64,000 nucleotides of DNA from Sphingomonas sp. CFBP 8760 (GCF_014841615.1 NZ_JACYUG010000005.1:15366-79365); one strand, 5' to 3'. Counted from the stretch's first letter, positions 23,360 through 31,940 are shown. A program made the numbers and translations. The notes: generated from the sequence alone by a model not told the origin.

Positions 23360-24105
23360 GCGACTCCCTGTCTGGAAATACGCCCCCCGGCTTTGCGGCG
23401 CGGCCGTCTCGGCCAGCGCATGAAGAGAAGGATCGCACCCGACACTGCGAAGACGAGACCGCCTGCGGCGAAAGCGTTGAGCCACGGCGTGTTGAACCGC
23501 TCGTGCTCCGTCCAATCCATGATGTGGAGACCCCAGAAGAAGTCGTACAGCCGCCACGTTCCTGTTCGGACCGACGTGAGCCGTCCCGTCTCGGCCGCTA
23601 CATAGATTCGGGTGGCGTCATCGTCGGCGAACGTTGCACTCCATGCCGGCAGCGCCCCGCGATACTCGGTACTGGCTCGTTCAATCCGCTCGATGGTGGG
23701 TGCGGGCACACCAGCCCCCCGATACGCCTTCTGAGCGATCGTCCCGGCCACCCTGGCATCCAATGGTGGGATCGGCGCAGCCGTGCGAGCGTCCAGCAGA
23801 CGGATGCGACCATCCACAAGCTGTGCCTCAACGATCGCTCGCCCGAGCAGCATTCGGTGCTGAAGCTGGCGGACCGGCGCTCCGGCCGACGCCAGCAAGG
23901 CAGGCAACGATGCGAAGCCTTGGGTGCTCGACAGCGCCGGCTCGGCGTTCCGTTCGATCCGGTGATCGCCGTGCACGGTGTCAATGGGGAGCAGGCTCAT
24001 CACAAGGCCGCTGGTGAACCAGACGATCGCCTGCGCGCCGATCAGGAGAGCAAGCCAGCGGTGGATCTTGCTCGCTCCAAGGTGGAGGCGGAGCCGCGGG
24101 CTCAG
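23356..24105 (-). CDS. PepSY-type membrane protein of the cop operon (about 249 aa)
   Basis: Begins KIHRWLALLIGAQAIVWFTSGL, a membrane helix, then a periplasmic region with PepSY-like segments (ARIYVAAETGRLTSVR-type pattern) and a final helix (AGGLVFAVSGAILLFMRW). No ATG precedes the first helix; an in-frame CTG at 24105 overlaps the copB stop as CTGA, so coupled non-AUG initiation is possible. PepSY proteins with this helix-loop-helix plan are common downstream of copAB in sphingomonads. Start uncertain. Confidence 0.7.
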   Translation of the reverse strand: MSPRLRLHLGASKIHRWLALLIGAQAIVWFTSGLVMSLLPIDTVHGDHRIERNAEPALSSTQGFASLPALLASAGAPVRQLQHRMLLGRAIVEAQLVDGRIRLLDARTAAPIPPLDARVAGTIAQKAYRGAGVPAPTIERIERASTEYRGALPAWSATFADDDATRIYVAAETGRLTSVRTGTWRLYDFFWGLHIMDWTEHERFNTPWLNAFAAGGLVFAVSGAILLFMRWPRRPRRKAGGRISRQGVA

Positions 24106-25316
24106 AACCAGGTCCTCACGCCGGCGACGAAGCTGAAGCCCCCTGTGTCGTCGCCCCGCGCCCGCGAGAAGCGGGCGGTGTCGCCGAACTGCCGTTCCCA
24201 CGACACGCCGATATAGGGCGCGAACTCACGGCGGCCCTCGTAGCGAAGCCGCAAACCGGCCTCCAGGTCCGTCAGCCCGGAGCCGATCCCGGTCTCCCGC
24301 ACGTCCTGGGCGGCGAAGTTGGCCTCTACCCTGGGCTGGAGAACGAAGTAGTTGGTGATGCGCTGGTCGTAATAGCCCTCGGCGCGGGCGAGCACGTCCC
24401 CCTTGTCGGAGAGGAACAGCGCGCCCTCGACCTCGAACTGGTAGGGGGCCAAGCCCTCGATCCCGATCGTCGCATAGGTGCGCGACGGGTTCGGCTTGAA
24501 GTCGTAGCGGACGCCGGCCTGGAGATTCCAATAGGGATCGAGGGCATGGCTGTAGAGCGCCTGCACCTCGGCGCTCTCCAGCGCCTTGCCGAAACCACCT
24601 TCGCCTTCTGACTTCAGCCAAAGGCGATTGATGTCGCCTCCGACCCAAGCCTCGCCATCCCAGCGGTAGCCGTCGCTTCCTTTGCGGGCCTGATACTCCG
24701 CAAGATTGAAGAGCACCTGATAGTAGGTCATCCCGCCATGCTCGCGCCGCAGGTCGTTCTCGCGGGAGCTGGCCATGGCATCCGCCCCCCAGAAACGATC
24801 GGCGAGATGATCGCCGGGCGGAGCGGGAGCGGGCTTGTTGCCGGGGGGGAGGTCGGTCCCGATCTTGGCGCCTGTCTGGCTACCATCCATCGCCATGCCG
24901 GGCATCGCGCTCATGTCGTGCCCGGCGTGCGGGTCCTGCCCGGCTGCTGCCGGGGAACCCATGCCGGGCATGGCGGACATGTCGTGCCCGGCGTGCGGAT
25001 CTTGCGCGGGCGCGGGCTGCTGCTGAGCGCCCATGTCCATTCCCTGCATCCCGCTCATGTCGTGACCGGCGTGCGGATCGGCCACCCGAGCCGGCGCGGC
25101 CTGAGCGCGACGCGGGGCCCTCCGAACCTGGGCCTTCCGCTTGGCCGCGGGCTTGGCTGCCGCTTTCCGCGCGGGCTTGGGGGTCGCCTTGGCCGCGGGC
25201 TTCGCCGGCATGGTCATTCCCGGCATGTTGTGCATGGAATGATCCATGCTCTGCCCGAACACAGGGCCGGCGACGACTGCCGAGGCAAGGCCGGCGAGAA
25301 GGAGTGACCGGTTCAC
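24102..25316 (-). CDS. copB: CopB outer-membrane copper-resistance protein (404 aa)
   Basis: GTG at 25316 overlaps the copA stop as GTGA. A signal peptide is followed by a Lys/Ala/Pro-rich linker, then three near-identical DPHAGHDMS blocks each followed by a Met motif (MQGMDM, MPGMGS, MPGMAM), and a CopB beta-barrel ending in ...FVAGVRTWF with the terminal Phe typical of outer-membrane proteins. The Met/His repeats probably bind Cu(I) or Cu(II). It functions with CopA in periplasmic copper detoxification. Confidence 0.9.
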   Translation of the reverse strand: MNRSLLLAGLASAVVAGPVFGQSMDHSMHNMPGMTMPAKPAAKATPKPARKAAAKPAAKRKAQVRRAPRRAQAAPARVADPHAGHDMSGMQGMDMGAQQQPAPAQDPHAGHDMSAMPGMGSPAAAGQDPHAGHDMSAMPGMAMDGSQTGAKIGTDLPPGNKPAPAPPGDHLADRFWGADAMASSRENDLRREHGGMTYYQVLFNLAEYQARKGSDGYRWDGEAWVGGDINRLWLKSEGEGGFGKALESAEVQALYSHALDPYWNLQAGVRYDFKPNPSRTYATIGIEGLAPYQFEVEGALFLSDKGDVLARAEGYYDQRITNYFVLQPRVEANFAAQDVRETGIGSGLTDLEAGLRLRYEGRREFAPYIGVSWERQFGDTARFSRARGDDTGGFSFVAGVRTWF

Positions 25317-27289
25317 GCTGATGCCTCCCCGGCCTTGCGGACCTGGACGACGCGCATCATCCCTGCGTGCATGTGGTAGAGCATGTGGCAGTGGAACGCC
25401 CAATCGCCTTCCTCGCCTGTCACGTCCCAGCTCACCGTGCCGCCTGGCTGGACGAGCACGGTATGCTTCCGGGGCGCATAGGCACCTTTCCCCGTCACCA
25501 GGTCGAAGAAGTGACCGTGGATGTGAATGGGATGGCCCATCATCGTGTCGTTGATGAGGGTGACACGCACCCGTTCGCCGTGCAGCAGGGTGATCGGATC
25601 GGGGCTCTCCGACAGCTTCTCGCCATCGAAACCCCACATGTACCGCTCCATATTACCGGTAAGGTGGAGCTTGATCTCGCGCTCGGGTGCCCGCGTGTCG
25701 GGATTGCGATCGAGTGCCACCAGATCGCGATAGGTCAGCACGCGGTGCCCGACATTCTCGAGGCCCTGACCGGGCTCGCCCGTGCGATCGACTGGCATGG
25801 CCGAAATGGTCTGGACACCCGGACCCTTCTTCACACCCGGGGCCTTCGAGAAATCGCGCATGTTCATGCTGCCCATGTCCATTCCGGCCATCGGCTGCCC
25901 ATCTGTCATGCCCGGCATCGCACCCGACCCATGATCCATCCCGGGCATGGCGCCGCTCTGACCCTGCGGCGCGGTCATCCCGGCCATGGCGCCGGCAGCA
26001 GCGCCGGCGGCACCATGGTTCATCTGGGAATGGTCCATGCCCTGCATCGAACCGGCACCTGCGCCATGGTCCATACCGCCATGGTCCATGCCCGCCATTG
26101 ATCCAGCCTGTGCGCCCGTCGCAGCGCTTCCCATGCCCTGCATGGAGCCGTGATCCATCGTGCTCATGTCATGGCCGCCCATGCCCATGTCCTTCATGGT
26201 CGCGAGCGGCCGCTTGCGAAGTGGCGGGACTTCGGCAGCCATGCCCTCGCGGGGTGCGAGCGTCGCGCGCGCCATGCCGGAGCGATCGACGCTCTCGCCC
26301 ACCAGCGTGTAGGCGCGCATGTCGGGCGGCGTGACGATCGCGTCATAGGTCTCGGCCGGGCCGAACTGGAACTCGTCGATCTGAACGGGGCGCACGTTCA
26401 ACCCATCAGCCGCGACGATCGTCATCGGCAGGCCGGGGATGCGGACGTTGAAGGTCGTCATGGACGATGCGTTGATGAACCGAAGCCGCACCCGCTCGCC
26501 CGGCCGGAACAGCGCGGTCCAATTGTCCTTGGGACCATGGCCGTTGACCAGATAGGTGTAGGTCGAGGCGGTCACGTCGGCGACATCGGCGGGGTCCATC
26601 CGCATCTTGCCCCACATCAGCCGCTCTTTGAGCGGCTGATCCTTGCCCGCCAGCAGCCCGCTTAGGGTCTGGCGCTGGCGGTTGAAGTAGCCCGACTCCT
26701 TCTTGAGGCGGTCGAACAGGTAGTGCGGGTGCTGGAAGCTGTGATCGGACAGCACGATGACGTGCTCGCGATCGAACTGCACCGGGTCGGGGTCCTTGGG
26801 GTCGATCAGGATCGGCCCGTAGTGCCCCTCCTGCTCCTGGAGCCCCGAGTGGCTGTGATACCAGTAGGTGCCGCTCTGGATGATCGGGAACTCGTAGGTG
26901 AAGGTCGATCGTGCCGGGATGCCTGGAAAGGCAATGCCGGGCACGCCGTCCATCTGAAAGGGCACCAGCAGCCCGTGCCAATGAATAGAGGTTTCCTCAT
27001 CCAGATCATTAACGACGTGGAGGCGCACGTTCTGCCCCTCGCGCAAGCGGATGAGCGGAGCAGGCACGGTGCCGTTGATGCCGATCGCGTGGCTCTGCCG
27101 CCCGTCGATCATCATCATCTGGTGAGCGATCTTTAGCGTAATGTCGTCGCCCGAAACTGTCGGCAACGGCTTGGCGATGCCCGCGGACACCGGCTGCGCC
27201 CACGCCGGCATATAGGCCGACAGAGCAAGGCCGCTTCCGGCTAGGGTGGCACCGCGCAGCACTTGGCGGCGGTCGAGAACGCGCGACAT
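25313..27289 (-). CDS. copA: CopA periplasmic multicopper oxidase (658 aa)
   Basis: Tat signal (DRRQVLRGATLAGSGLALS), three cupredoxin domains and all copper-ligand blocks: HWHG and HSHSG near the N-terminus, HPIHIHGHFF and HCHMLYHMHAGM at the C-terminus. Between domains 2 and 3 is a long Met/His/Gly/Ala-rich region (DHGSMQGM, MDHGGMDH, MPGMDHGSG). This is the PcoA/CopA family, oxidising Cu(I) in the periplasm. It lies 45 bp after the ECF sigma gene, and a small GGGCCGGTAGCGGCCC palindrome (27307-27322) sits between them. Confidence 0.93.
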   Translation of the reverse strand: MSRVLDRRQVLRGATLAGSGLALSAYMPAWAQPVSAGIAKPLPTVSGDDITLKIAHQMMMIDGRQSHAIGINGTVPAPLIRLREGQNVRLHVVNDLDEETSIHWHGLLVPFQMDGVPGIAFPGIPARSTFTYEFPIIQSGTYWYHSHSGLQEQEGHYGPILIDPKDPDPVQFDREHVIVLSDHSFQHPHYLFDRLKKESGYFNRQRQTLSGLLAGKDQPLKERLMWGKMRMDPADVADVTASTYTYLVNGHGPKDNWTALFRPGERVRLRFINASSMTTFNVRIPGLPMTIVAADGLNVRPVQIDEFQFGPAETYDAIVTPPDMRAYTLVGESVDRSGMARATLAPREGMAAEVPPLRKRPLATMKDMGMGGHDMSTMDHGSMQGMGSAATGAQAGSMAGMDHGGMDHGAGAGSMQGMDHSQMNHGAAGAAAGAMAGMTAPQGQSGAMPGMDHGSGAMPGMTDGQPMAGMDMGSMNMRDFSKAPGVKKGPGVQTISAMPVDRTGEPGQGLENVGHRVLTYRDLVALDRNPDTRAPEREIKLHLTGNMERYMWGFDGEKLSESPDPITLLHGERVRVTLINDTMMGHPIHIHGHFFDLVTGKGAYAPRKHTVLVQPGGTVSWDVTGEEGDWAFHCHMLYHMHAGMMRVVQVRKAGEASA

Positions 27290-27334
27290 GAAAGCTCCTA
27301 GAAGGTGGGCCGCTACCGGCCCGTTTCACTCCTT

Positions 27335-27928
27335 CTACGCGTCCCGCACGCCGATCCCTTGTTCGGTGTTCAACTTTTCGAGGAGACGCGAGCGGGCACG
27401 GTAGAGGCGGGTTTCGACAGCCTTCTGGCTGATCCCCAGCACGTCGGCGGTTTCGGCTTGGCTCAAACCCTCGATGGTGCGCAGCACCAGAGCCTCTTTT
27501 AGATTCATGGGCAGAGCGGAAATGGCATCTGTTACCCGGTCCAACTCCTGGCGGTCGGCTGCGCCGTCGTCGATTGCCACCTGATCGTCCACCACAGCTT
27601 CAGCCCGATGATCGATGGGGGCCGCGAAGGAGAAGAACCGGCGCACCGTGCGCTTTCGCGCCCAGTCACGACATTTGTTGATCGCGATCGTCGAAAGCCA
27701 CGCTCTCATGGCGCGCTGCCCGTCGTAGCGCGGGAGGGCCTGGTGTGCGGCGACGAACGTCTCCTGCACCAGATCAAGCGCTTCGTCGGGTTCGCCGACG
27801 CATGCCCGCGCGAGCCGGAACACCGGCTGTTGGTAGCGTCGCACGATTTCGGCAAAAGCGGCCTGCCGACCGGCAATGCTGAGCGTCGCCAGCTCGCCAT
27901 CGGACAGCGTGGTCCAATCGAGGCTCAC
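27335..27928 (-). CDS. CnrH-like ECF sigma factor (197 aa)
   Basis: Region 2 (IVRRYQQPVFRLARACVG, EALDLVQETFVAAHQAL, AWLSTIAINKCRDWARKR) and region 4 (LPMNLKEALVLRTIEGLSQAETADVLGISQKAVETRLYRARSRL). GTG at 27928 overlaps the sensor gene's stop as GTGA. It is third in a Y-X-H order: short membrane anti-sigma, periplasmic sensor, sigma. It probably directs transcription of this operon and copAB. Confidence 0.87.
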   Translation of the reverse strand: MSLDWTTLSDGELATLSIAGRQAAFAEIVRRYQQPVFRLARACVGEPDEALDLVQETFVAAHQALPRYDGQRAMRAWLSTIAINKCRDWARKRTVRRFFSFAAPIDHRAEAVVDDQVAIDDGAADRQELDRVTDAISALPMNLKEALVLRTIEGLSQAETADVLGISQKAVETRLYRARSRLLEKLNTEQGIGVRDA

Positions 27929-28365
27929 CCCTGGCCGTCGGTGAGCGCCTTCACCACCGCAGCATCGAATTGAGAGGTCTGATCGGTGCGCAGAAGCTGC
28001 CGCATGGCAAAGATATGCGCCAACGTGGCCTTCTGCAGCTCGCCCATCGCGGCATGGCTCTGATCGACCGCGGCCGTGACCCGCGGGCCGTTGCCGTGCT
28101 CGGCCTCGATCGCCTCGGCGAGCCGAGCATTGGTCGCGCGCAACTCCAGCTCGAGAGCGCGCCGTTGCACCGCGAACCGGTCCTCCAGAACCTTCAGCTT
28201 TGCCTGCTGATCGGCATCGAGCGCGAGCTTGTGGTGCAGGACCTCGTGCAGCGCGGCGCCCGGCTGCTTGGGCTGGGGCAACAGCGCACGTCCAACGAAC
28301 ACGCCCCCGATCGCCGCGAGAAAGGCGAGTACGACACACAGCAGGACGCGCTTGGTCGAGGTCAC
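27925..28365 (-). CDS. CnrX-like periplasmic metal sensor (146 aa)
   Basis: One N-terminal membrane helix (VLLCVVLAFLAAIGGVFVG) anchors an all-helical periplasmic domain of the CnrX/ZraP type. HEVLHHKL, a Glu in VLEDRF and H-x3-M in LAHIFAM parallel the CnrX metal site (two His, Glu, then His and Met). It overlaps both neighbours by 4 nt. Copper is the likely signal, given copAB downstream, though CnrX itself senses Ni and Co. Confidence 0.83.
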   Translation of the reverse strand: MTSTKRVLLCVVLAFLAAIGGVFVGRALLPQPKQPGAALHEVLHHKLALDADQQAKLKVLEDRFAVQRRALELELRATNARLAEAIEAEHGNGPRVTAAVDQSHAAMGELQKATLAHIFAMRQLLRTDQTSQFDAAVVKALTDGQG

Positions 28366-28643
28366 GGCTCGCCGATCAGCAAAGTCGAGGGTGCGAGCGG
28401 CGAGGCCCCGCCGAGCGGTGCGAGCGACACCGCGGGGCTCGCGGTCGCGGGCAGCTCGGCGCCGATCATGCCGATCGCCAATGCCGCGACCGTCACCGCA
28501 CCGATGCCGAGCCCGGCCTGTCGCACGACCGGCCGTGTGCCGATGCGCGCGAGAACACGTGCTTCGACGTCGTCCAGCGCAGCCGGAACAGGTGCTCCCG
28601 CCAACCTCACCAACGCTCTGTCCAGATCATCCATGTTTTCCAC
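28362..28643 (-). CDS. CnrY-like short anti-sigma factor (93 aa)
   Basis: A cytoplasmic segment of about 40 residues with DDLDRALVRLAGAPVPAALDDVEARVLARI, then one membrane helix (AGLGIGAVTVAALAIGMIG) and a short periplasmic tail. This is the CnrY plan: a small single-pass inhibitor that holds the sigma and contacts the sensor. It is the first gene of the operon. The start may be 28643 or the ATG at 28634. Confidence 0.75.
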   Translation of the reverse strand: MENMDDLDRALVRLAGAPVPAALDDVEARVLARIGTRPVVRQAGLGIGAVTVAALAIGMIGAELPATASPAVSLAPLGGASPLAPSTLLIGEP

Positions 28644-28753
28644 TCCGCCCCTCTAACACTGGTTACGCAGCGCTGCCCATCATCCCTCATCGGTCGCGTG
28701 AGGGGTGCGCGACCGTGCCGCGTAGAATGGACAGAACATCACGGAGTAACCGC

Positions 28754-29125
28754 ATGCGTCGCGCCCTAATCCCTGCCGCCCTTGCCATCCTCGGGCTCGC
28801 CAGCGCCGCCCAGGCTCATCCTAAGCTGCTGTCCGCCTCACCGGCGCCGAACGCGACTGTCGCCAAGCCCGCGCGCCTCGCGCTGCGGTTCAGCGAGAAG
28901 CTGATGCCGAAGTTCTCGGGCGCGGACCTGATGATGACCGCGCATGGCGGCACCGCGCACGCGCCCATGAAGGTCGCGGCTGCGGCCGGGGTCGCCGATG
29001 ATGGCCGCACGCTCGTCGTCACGCCCAAGGCGCCGCTCGCCGCGGGGCGCTACAGCGTCGCTTGGCATGTGGTCTCGGTTGACACCCACCGGGTAGCCGG
29101 AAACTTCGCCTTCGCGGTCAAGTAA
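28754..29125 (+). CDS. copC: CopC periplasmic copper-binding protein (123 aa)
   Basis: Signal peptide (ALIPAALAILGLASAAQA) with His at the mature N-terminus (HPKLLSASPAPNA), a beta-sandwich CopC domain, and DTHRVAGNF with the second copper His. Length is typical. It is divergent from the CnrYXH-like operon across 110 bp and adjoins copD. Confidence 0.9.
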   Translation: MRRALIPAALAILGLASAAQAHPKLLSASPAPNATVAKPARLALRFSEKLMPKFSGADLMMTAHGGTAHAPMKVAAAAGVADDGRTLVVTPKAPLAAGRYSVAWHVVSVDTHRVAGNFAFAVK

Positions 29126-29127
29126 GG

Positions 29128-30057
29128 GTGGAGACCGACTGGCCGCTGATCGCGGTTCGCGTCGCGCTTTATGCAACGCTGAGCGGGTTGTTCGGCTTGT
29201 CGGCCTTTAGTCTCTACGGCCTCAAAGCCGGCGAGCGCGCCAATGCGCTCGCCTTGCGCCCCTGGCTCGTCGGAAGCGGCCTGCTCGGCCTCCTGTTCTC
29301 CGGGATCGCCCTCGCACTGCTCGCGGCGGCGATGGCCGGGGCACCGCCCTGGCCGGTCGATCAGGAGGCGATCGGGATGCTCCTCTCCGGGTCCGCAACG
29401 GGCACCGCGTGGGAAGCGCGCATAGCTGCGCTCGTGGTGGCGTCGGTCGCGGCCCTCGTGGCAACCGATCGCGCGGCTTTGCTCGGCTTGGTGACGTTCG
29501 CTGCGGCCGTGGCGCTCGCCACGCTTGCTTGGACAGGACACGGCGCGATGGACGAGGGCGCTGTTGGCTGGGTGCATCTGGGCGCCGACATTCTTCACCT
29601 GCTTGCGGGCGGAGCCTGGGCCGGAGCCCTACTCGGGCTCGTGCTTTTGGTCGCCCGGCCGGTCGGCCGCGTCGACGCCGCCCATCTGACTCTGACGCAC
29701 CGCGCACTGCACGGGTTCGGCATGGTCGGCACGATCCTGGTCGGCACGATCGTCGTCACGGGTGTCGTCAACGCGTGGCTGCTGGTCGGCCTCGCCAATC
29801 TGCCGGACCTTCCGACTACGCGCTACGGCCAGCTTCTGATCGCCAAGCTAGCGCTGTTCGGCACAATGCTCGCGCTCGCGTCGCTCAACCGCTTCAGACT
29901 TACGCCGGCGTTCGAGCGCTCGATCGCCGCGGCCGATCATCACGGCGCGCTTCGCGCCCTGCGGCGCAGCCTCGCGGTCGAGGCGAGCTGCGCAGTGGCG
30001 ATCCTGGCGCTCGTCGCATGGCTGGGGACGCTCGAACCGCCCGCTTCGGCGATGTGA
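29128..30057 (+). CDS. copD: CopD-family inner-membrane protein (309 aa)
   Basis: Eight or so membrane helices; family patterns WTGHGA, HLGADILHLLAGGAWAGAL and GTILVGTIVVTGVVNAWLL match CopD/PcoD, thought to move periplasmic copper, delivered by CopC, inward. It starts with GTG 29128, two bases after the copC stop. The 3' end is followed by a GC-rich hairpin. Confidence 0.88.
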   Translation: METDWPLIAVRVALYATLSGLFGLSAFSLYGLKAGERANALALRPWLVGSGLLGLLFSGIALALLAAAMAGAPPWPVDQEAIGMLLSGSATGTAWEARIAALVVASVAALVATDRAALLGLVTFAAAVALATLAWTGHGAMDEGAVGWVHLGADILHLLAGGAWAGALLGLVLLVARPVGRVDAAHLTLTHRALHGFGMVGTILVGTIVVTGVVNAWLLVGLANLPDLPTTRYGQLLIAKLALFGTMLALASLNRFRLTPAFERSIAAADHHGALRALRRSLAVEASCAVAILALVAWLGTLEPPASAM

Positions 30058-30059
30058 AG

Positions 30060-30084
30060 GGCGGGCGGCCAAGCGCCGCCCGCC
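30060..30084. terminator. GC hairpin between convergent copD and Csp-type genes
   Basis: GGCGGGCGGC / GCCGCCCGCC with a 5-nt loop immediately after copD. There is no T-run, so termination strength is uncertain. Confidence 0.5.
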
Positions 30085-30091
30085 TCGCCGC

Positions 30092-30427
30092 TCAGGCGGC
30101 CATCTTCTCGCATTCCTCGGCGCACCGCTCGCAGGCGGCGACGCACTCTTCCATCCCGTCCAGCCCTTTGCAGCTCGCCGCGCAAGCCCGGCAGATCTGA
30201 GCGCAGATGCCGCACACGAGCTTATGCTGGTCGGAGCCGCGCGCCATGAAGTCGAGCGAGGTGGCGCAAACCTGCGCGCAATCCAGCATGATCTTGATGT
30301 GGTCGGGCGCGGCGTGCGGGCCGCCTACCTGAAGGCAATGCTGCGTCGTCATCGACAGACAGGTAATGTGGCAGTGGTGGCAGGCATCCATGCAGGCCTG
30401 CATTTCGGCGCTCATGTGGTGGTGCAT
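30092..30427 (-). CDS. Cys-rich four-helix copper-storage-type protein (111 aa)
   Basis: Sixteen cysteines in 111 residues, spaced as CxxC/CxxxC along helices (CMDACHHCHITC, CGICAQICRACAASC, CVAACERCAEEC). This matches the DUF326/Csp family, four-helix bundles that fill their core with Cu(I). No signal peptide is visible, so it is probably a cytosolic Csp3-like store. ATG 30427 is preferred, since upstream codons are not family-like. It is convergent with copD at the end of the copper island. Confidence 0.88.
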   Translation of the reverse strand: MHHHMSAEMQACMDACHHCHITCLSMTTQHCLQVGGPHAAPDHIKIMLDCAQVCATSLDFMARGSDQHKLVCGICAQICRACAASCKGLDGMEECVAACERCAEECEKMAA

Positions 30428-30748
30428 CGTCGTTCTCCGCGTAAGGCCCCCCTTATTCGCAGTACGTGCCGCACCGGTGCTTCCCTTAGATAGGTGCTTC
30501 CATTTATCGCTAATTGTTCGTGGCTTTCGATTAGGAGTAATCACAGTGATACCGCCCCGTTGACCTGTGACGTTGTGGGATATCGGTCTCCGATGGGTTG
30601 GTGCTCGTTGGTCTTTGAAAGGCCTAGGAACAAAAAGGATTTTCCTAGAAATCGGGGCCGGTTTTTTGAAGTTAGTCGCGGACTGTAAAAAGACCAGTAT
30701 TCTAAGGTGCTTTCAGGGTATATTCAAAAGGTACCGTCAGGCATTAGG
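30428..30748. other. 321-bp low-GC intergenic stretch next to IS481 copy 1
   Basis: Contains only short frames without ribosome-binding sites. Base composition is lower in GC than the copper genes to the left. It ends at the IS terminus. Confidence 0.6.
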
Positions 30749-31787
30749 TGTTTAGTCCCGGCATCTGGTGGATCGGGTCGACGATGAACCGGTCTGGCTC
30801 TGACGTCCAGATCTTGGCGATGTATTCGTAGGGTGTGAGACCGCTGAGCGTCTTGAGCCGGCGGGCAAAGTTATAGGCGGCCATGAAGTCGGCGAGGTGC
30901 GTCCGGAGCTGATCGTGGCTCTCGTAGTGGAAGCGTTTGACGGTCGCCTCCTTGATGGTGCGGTTCATCCGTTCGACCTGTCCGTTGGTCCAGGGGTGGT
31001 TCGGTTTGGTCAGCCGGTGCTCGATGCCATTTGCCTCGCAGATCATGTCGAAGCGCATCTGGCGCGACCAGGGGGTGTTGCGGTTGCGGGGCTGCTCGGC
31101 GAACTGGATTCCCCCTTCGACTTCGCTCAGGACAGGATTGTCGGTCAGGATCGTGTGGATTCGGTAAGGCACGGCTTTCAGCAGGTGTTCGAGAAACTCC
31201 CAGGCTGTTCGTCGATCAGCCTTGTCGACCAGCTGGGTGACCGCGAACTTGCTGGTGCGGTCGATGCCGACGAACAGGTACAGTTTGCCTTCGGCGGTCT
31301 GCACCTCGGCGATATCGATGTGAAAGAAGCCGATGGGATAACGCTTGAAGCGCTGGCGCTTGAGCTTGTCGCCCTCGATGTCCGGCAGGCGGGATATGCC
31401 GTGCCGCTGCAGGCAGCGGTGCAGCGCTGACCGTGTCAGATGCGGGATCGACGGCTGCAGCGCATAGAGGCAGTCGTCGAGCGGCAGCAATGTGTGACGC
31501 CGGAACGCGACGACGGCCGCCTCCTCCTCTTGCGTCAAAGTCGTGGAGTGAGGGGCCTTCGGCCCGGTCTTCAGATCCTCCACCGTCGCCCGCTTACGCC
31601 ACTTCGCGACCGTCTTCGGATTGATCCCCATCTCCCGGCTCAGCGTCGCGAGCGAAGCTTGCGATCGCTGTATTGCTGCTCGGACAGCGTGCGTGGTCCC
31701 TTCGGCAGGCTCAGGACAGGCGTGGCGCTCCCGTGACGTACCTGTCCCATATGGCTTCCTTCCCTTCCAACGAAAGGATCGCACCAT
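30744..31787 (-). CDS. IS481-family transposase with two REP-type insertions (347 aa)
   Basis: N-terminal helix-turn-helix (SLATLSREMGINPKTVAKWRKR) and DDE integrase core: first Asp in GFFHIDIAEV, second Asp in HTILTDN, Glu in NGQVERMNRTIKEA. Compared with copy 2 the frame has an 8-residue insert (PVLSEVEG) right after the second catalytic Asp, and the N-terminus before TTHAVRAAI is read in another frame because of a 23-bp insertion. An upstream ATG at 31787 rescues an open frame. The stop codon lies in flanking DNA. Activity is doubtful. Confidence 0.85.
   Translation of the reverse strand: MVRSFRWKGRKPYGTGTSRERHACPEPAEGTTHAVRAAIQRSQASLATLSREMGINPKTVAKWRKRATVEDLKTGPKAPHSTTLTQEEEAAVVAFRRHTLLPLDDCLYALQPSIPHLTRSALHRCLQRHGISRLPDIEGDKLKRQRFKRYPIGFFHIDIAEVQTAEGKLYLFVGIDRTSKFAVTQLVDKADRRTAWEFLEHLLKAVPYRIHTILTDNPVLSEVEGGIQFAEQPRNRNTPWSRQMRFDMICEANGIEHRLTKPNHPWTNGQVERMNRTIKEATVKRFHYESHDQLRTHLADFMAAYNFARRLKTLSGLTPYEYIAKIWTSEPDRFIVDPIHQMPGLNT
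31113..31136. repeat. 24-bp REP-like insertion in the IS481 transposase gene
   Basis: The 24 bases beginning CCCTTCGACTTCGCTCAGG are absent at the same point in copy 2. They belong to the short TTCGACTTCGCTCAGGACA-type repeats widespread in sphingomonads. The insertion keeps frame. Confidence 0.85.
31698..31720. repeat. 23-bp REP-like insertion near the transposase start
   Basis: The 23 bases beginning CCCTTCGGCAGGCTCAGG are absent in copy 2. They share the CCCTTCG...CTCAGGACAGG frame with the 24-bp insert 560 bp away. The insertion shifts frame. Confidence 0.85.
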
Positions 31788-31940
31788 CAAACCGTGGGAT
31801 CAAACACCTAGGCTCAGTGCGCGATGAGCAATACTTTATTGAAAACAACATGAAGCCAAGCAATCTACTTATTGAGAGCTAGGCTGTTGTTTAGATTTAC
31901 CGAATTATTTGAAAGTTTCCCGTTGTATAAAATAGTAAAA

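Larger units (their letters stand above)
30749..31806 (-). mobile_element. IS481-family insertion sequence, copy 1 (1058 bp)
   Basis: Ends read TGTTTAGTCCC on the left and GGGATCAAACA on the right, an 11-bp imperfect terminal inverted repeat (extendable to TAGGTGTTT at both edges). It is 47 bp longer than copy 2 at 38650-39660, exactly the sum of two short insertions (24 and 23 bp) inside its transposase gene. A TAGG tetranucleotide occurs outside each end but overlaps the repeat, so the target duplication is not certain. Confidence 0.88.

Noticed and set aside
24102..25637. 511-aa version of CopB
   Set aside because: The first 107 codons overlap copA; GTG 25316 with its signal peptide is the sensible start.
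30745..31812. TAGG as target-site duplication of IS481 copy 1
   Set aside because: TAGG overlaps an extension of the terminal repeat, and copy 2 shows no matching duplication, so the true boundary is undecided.
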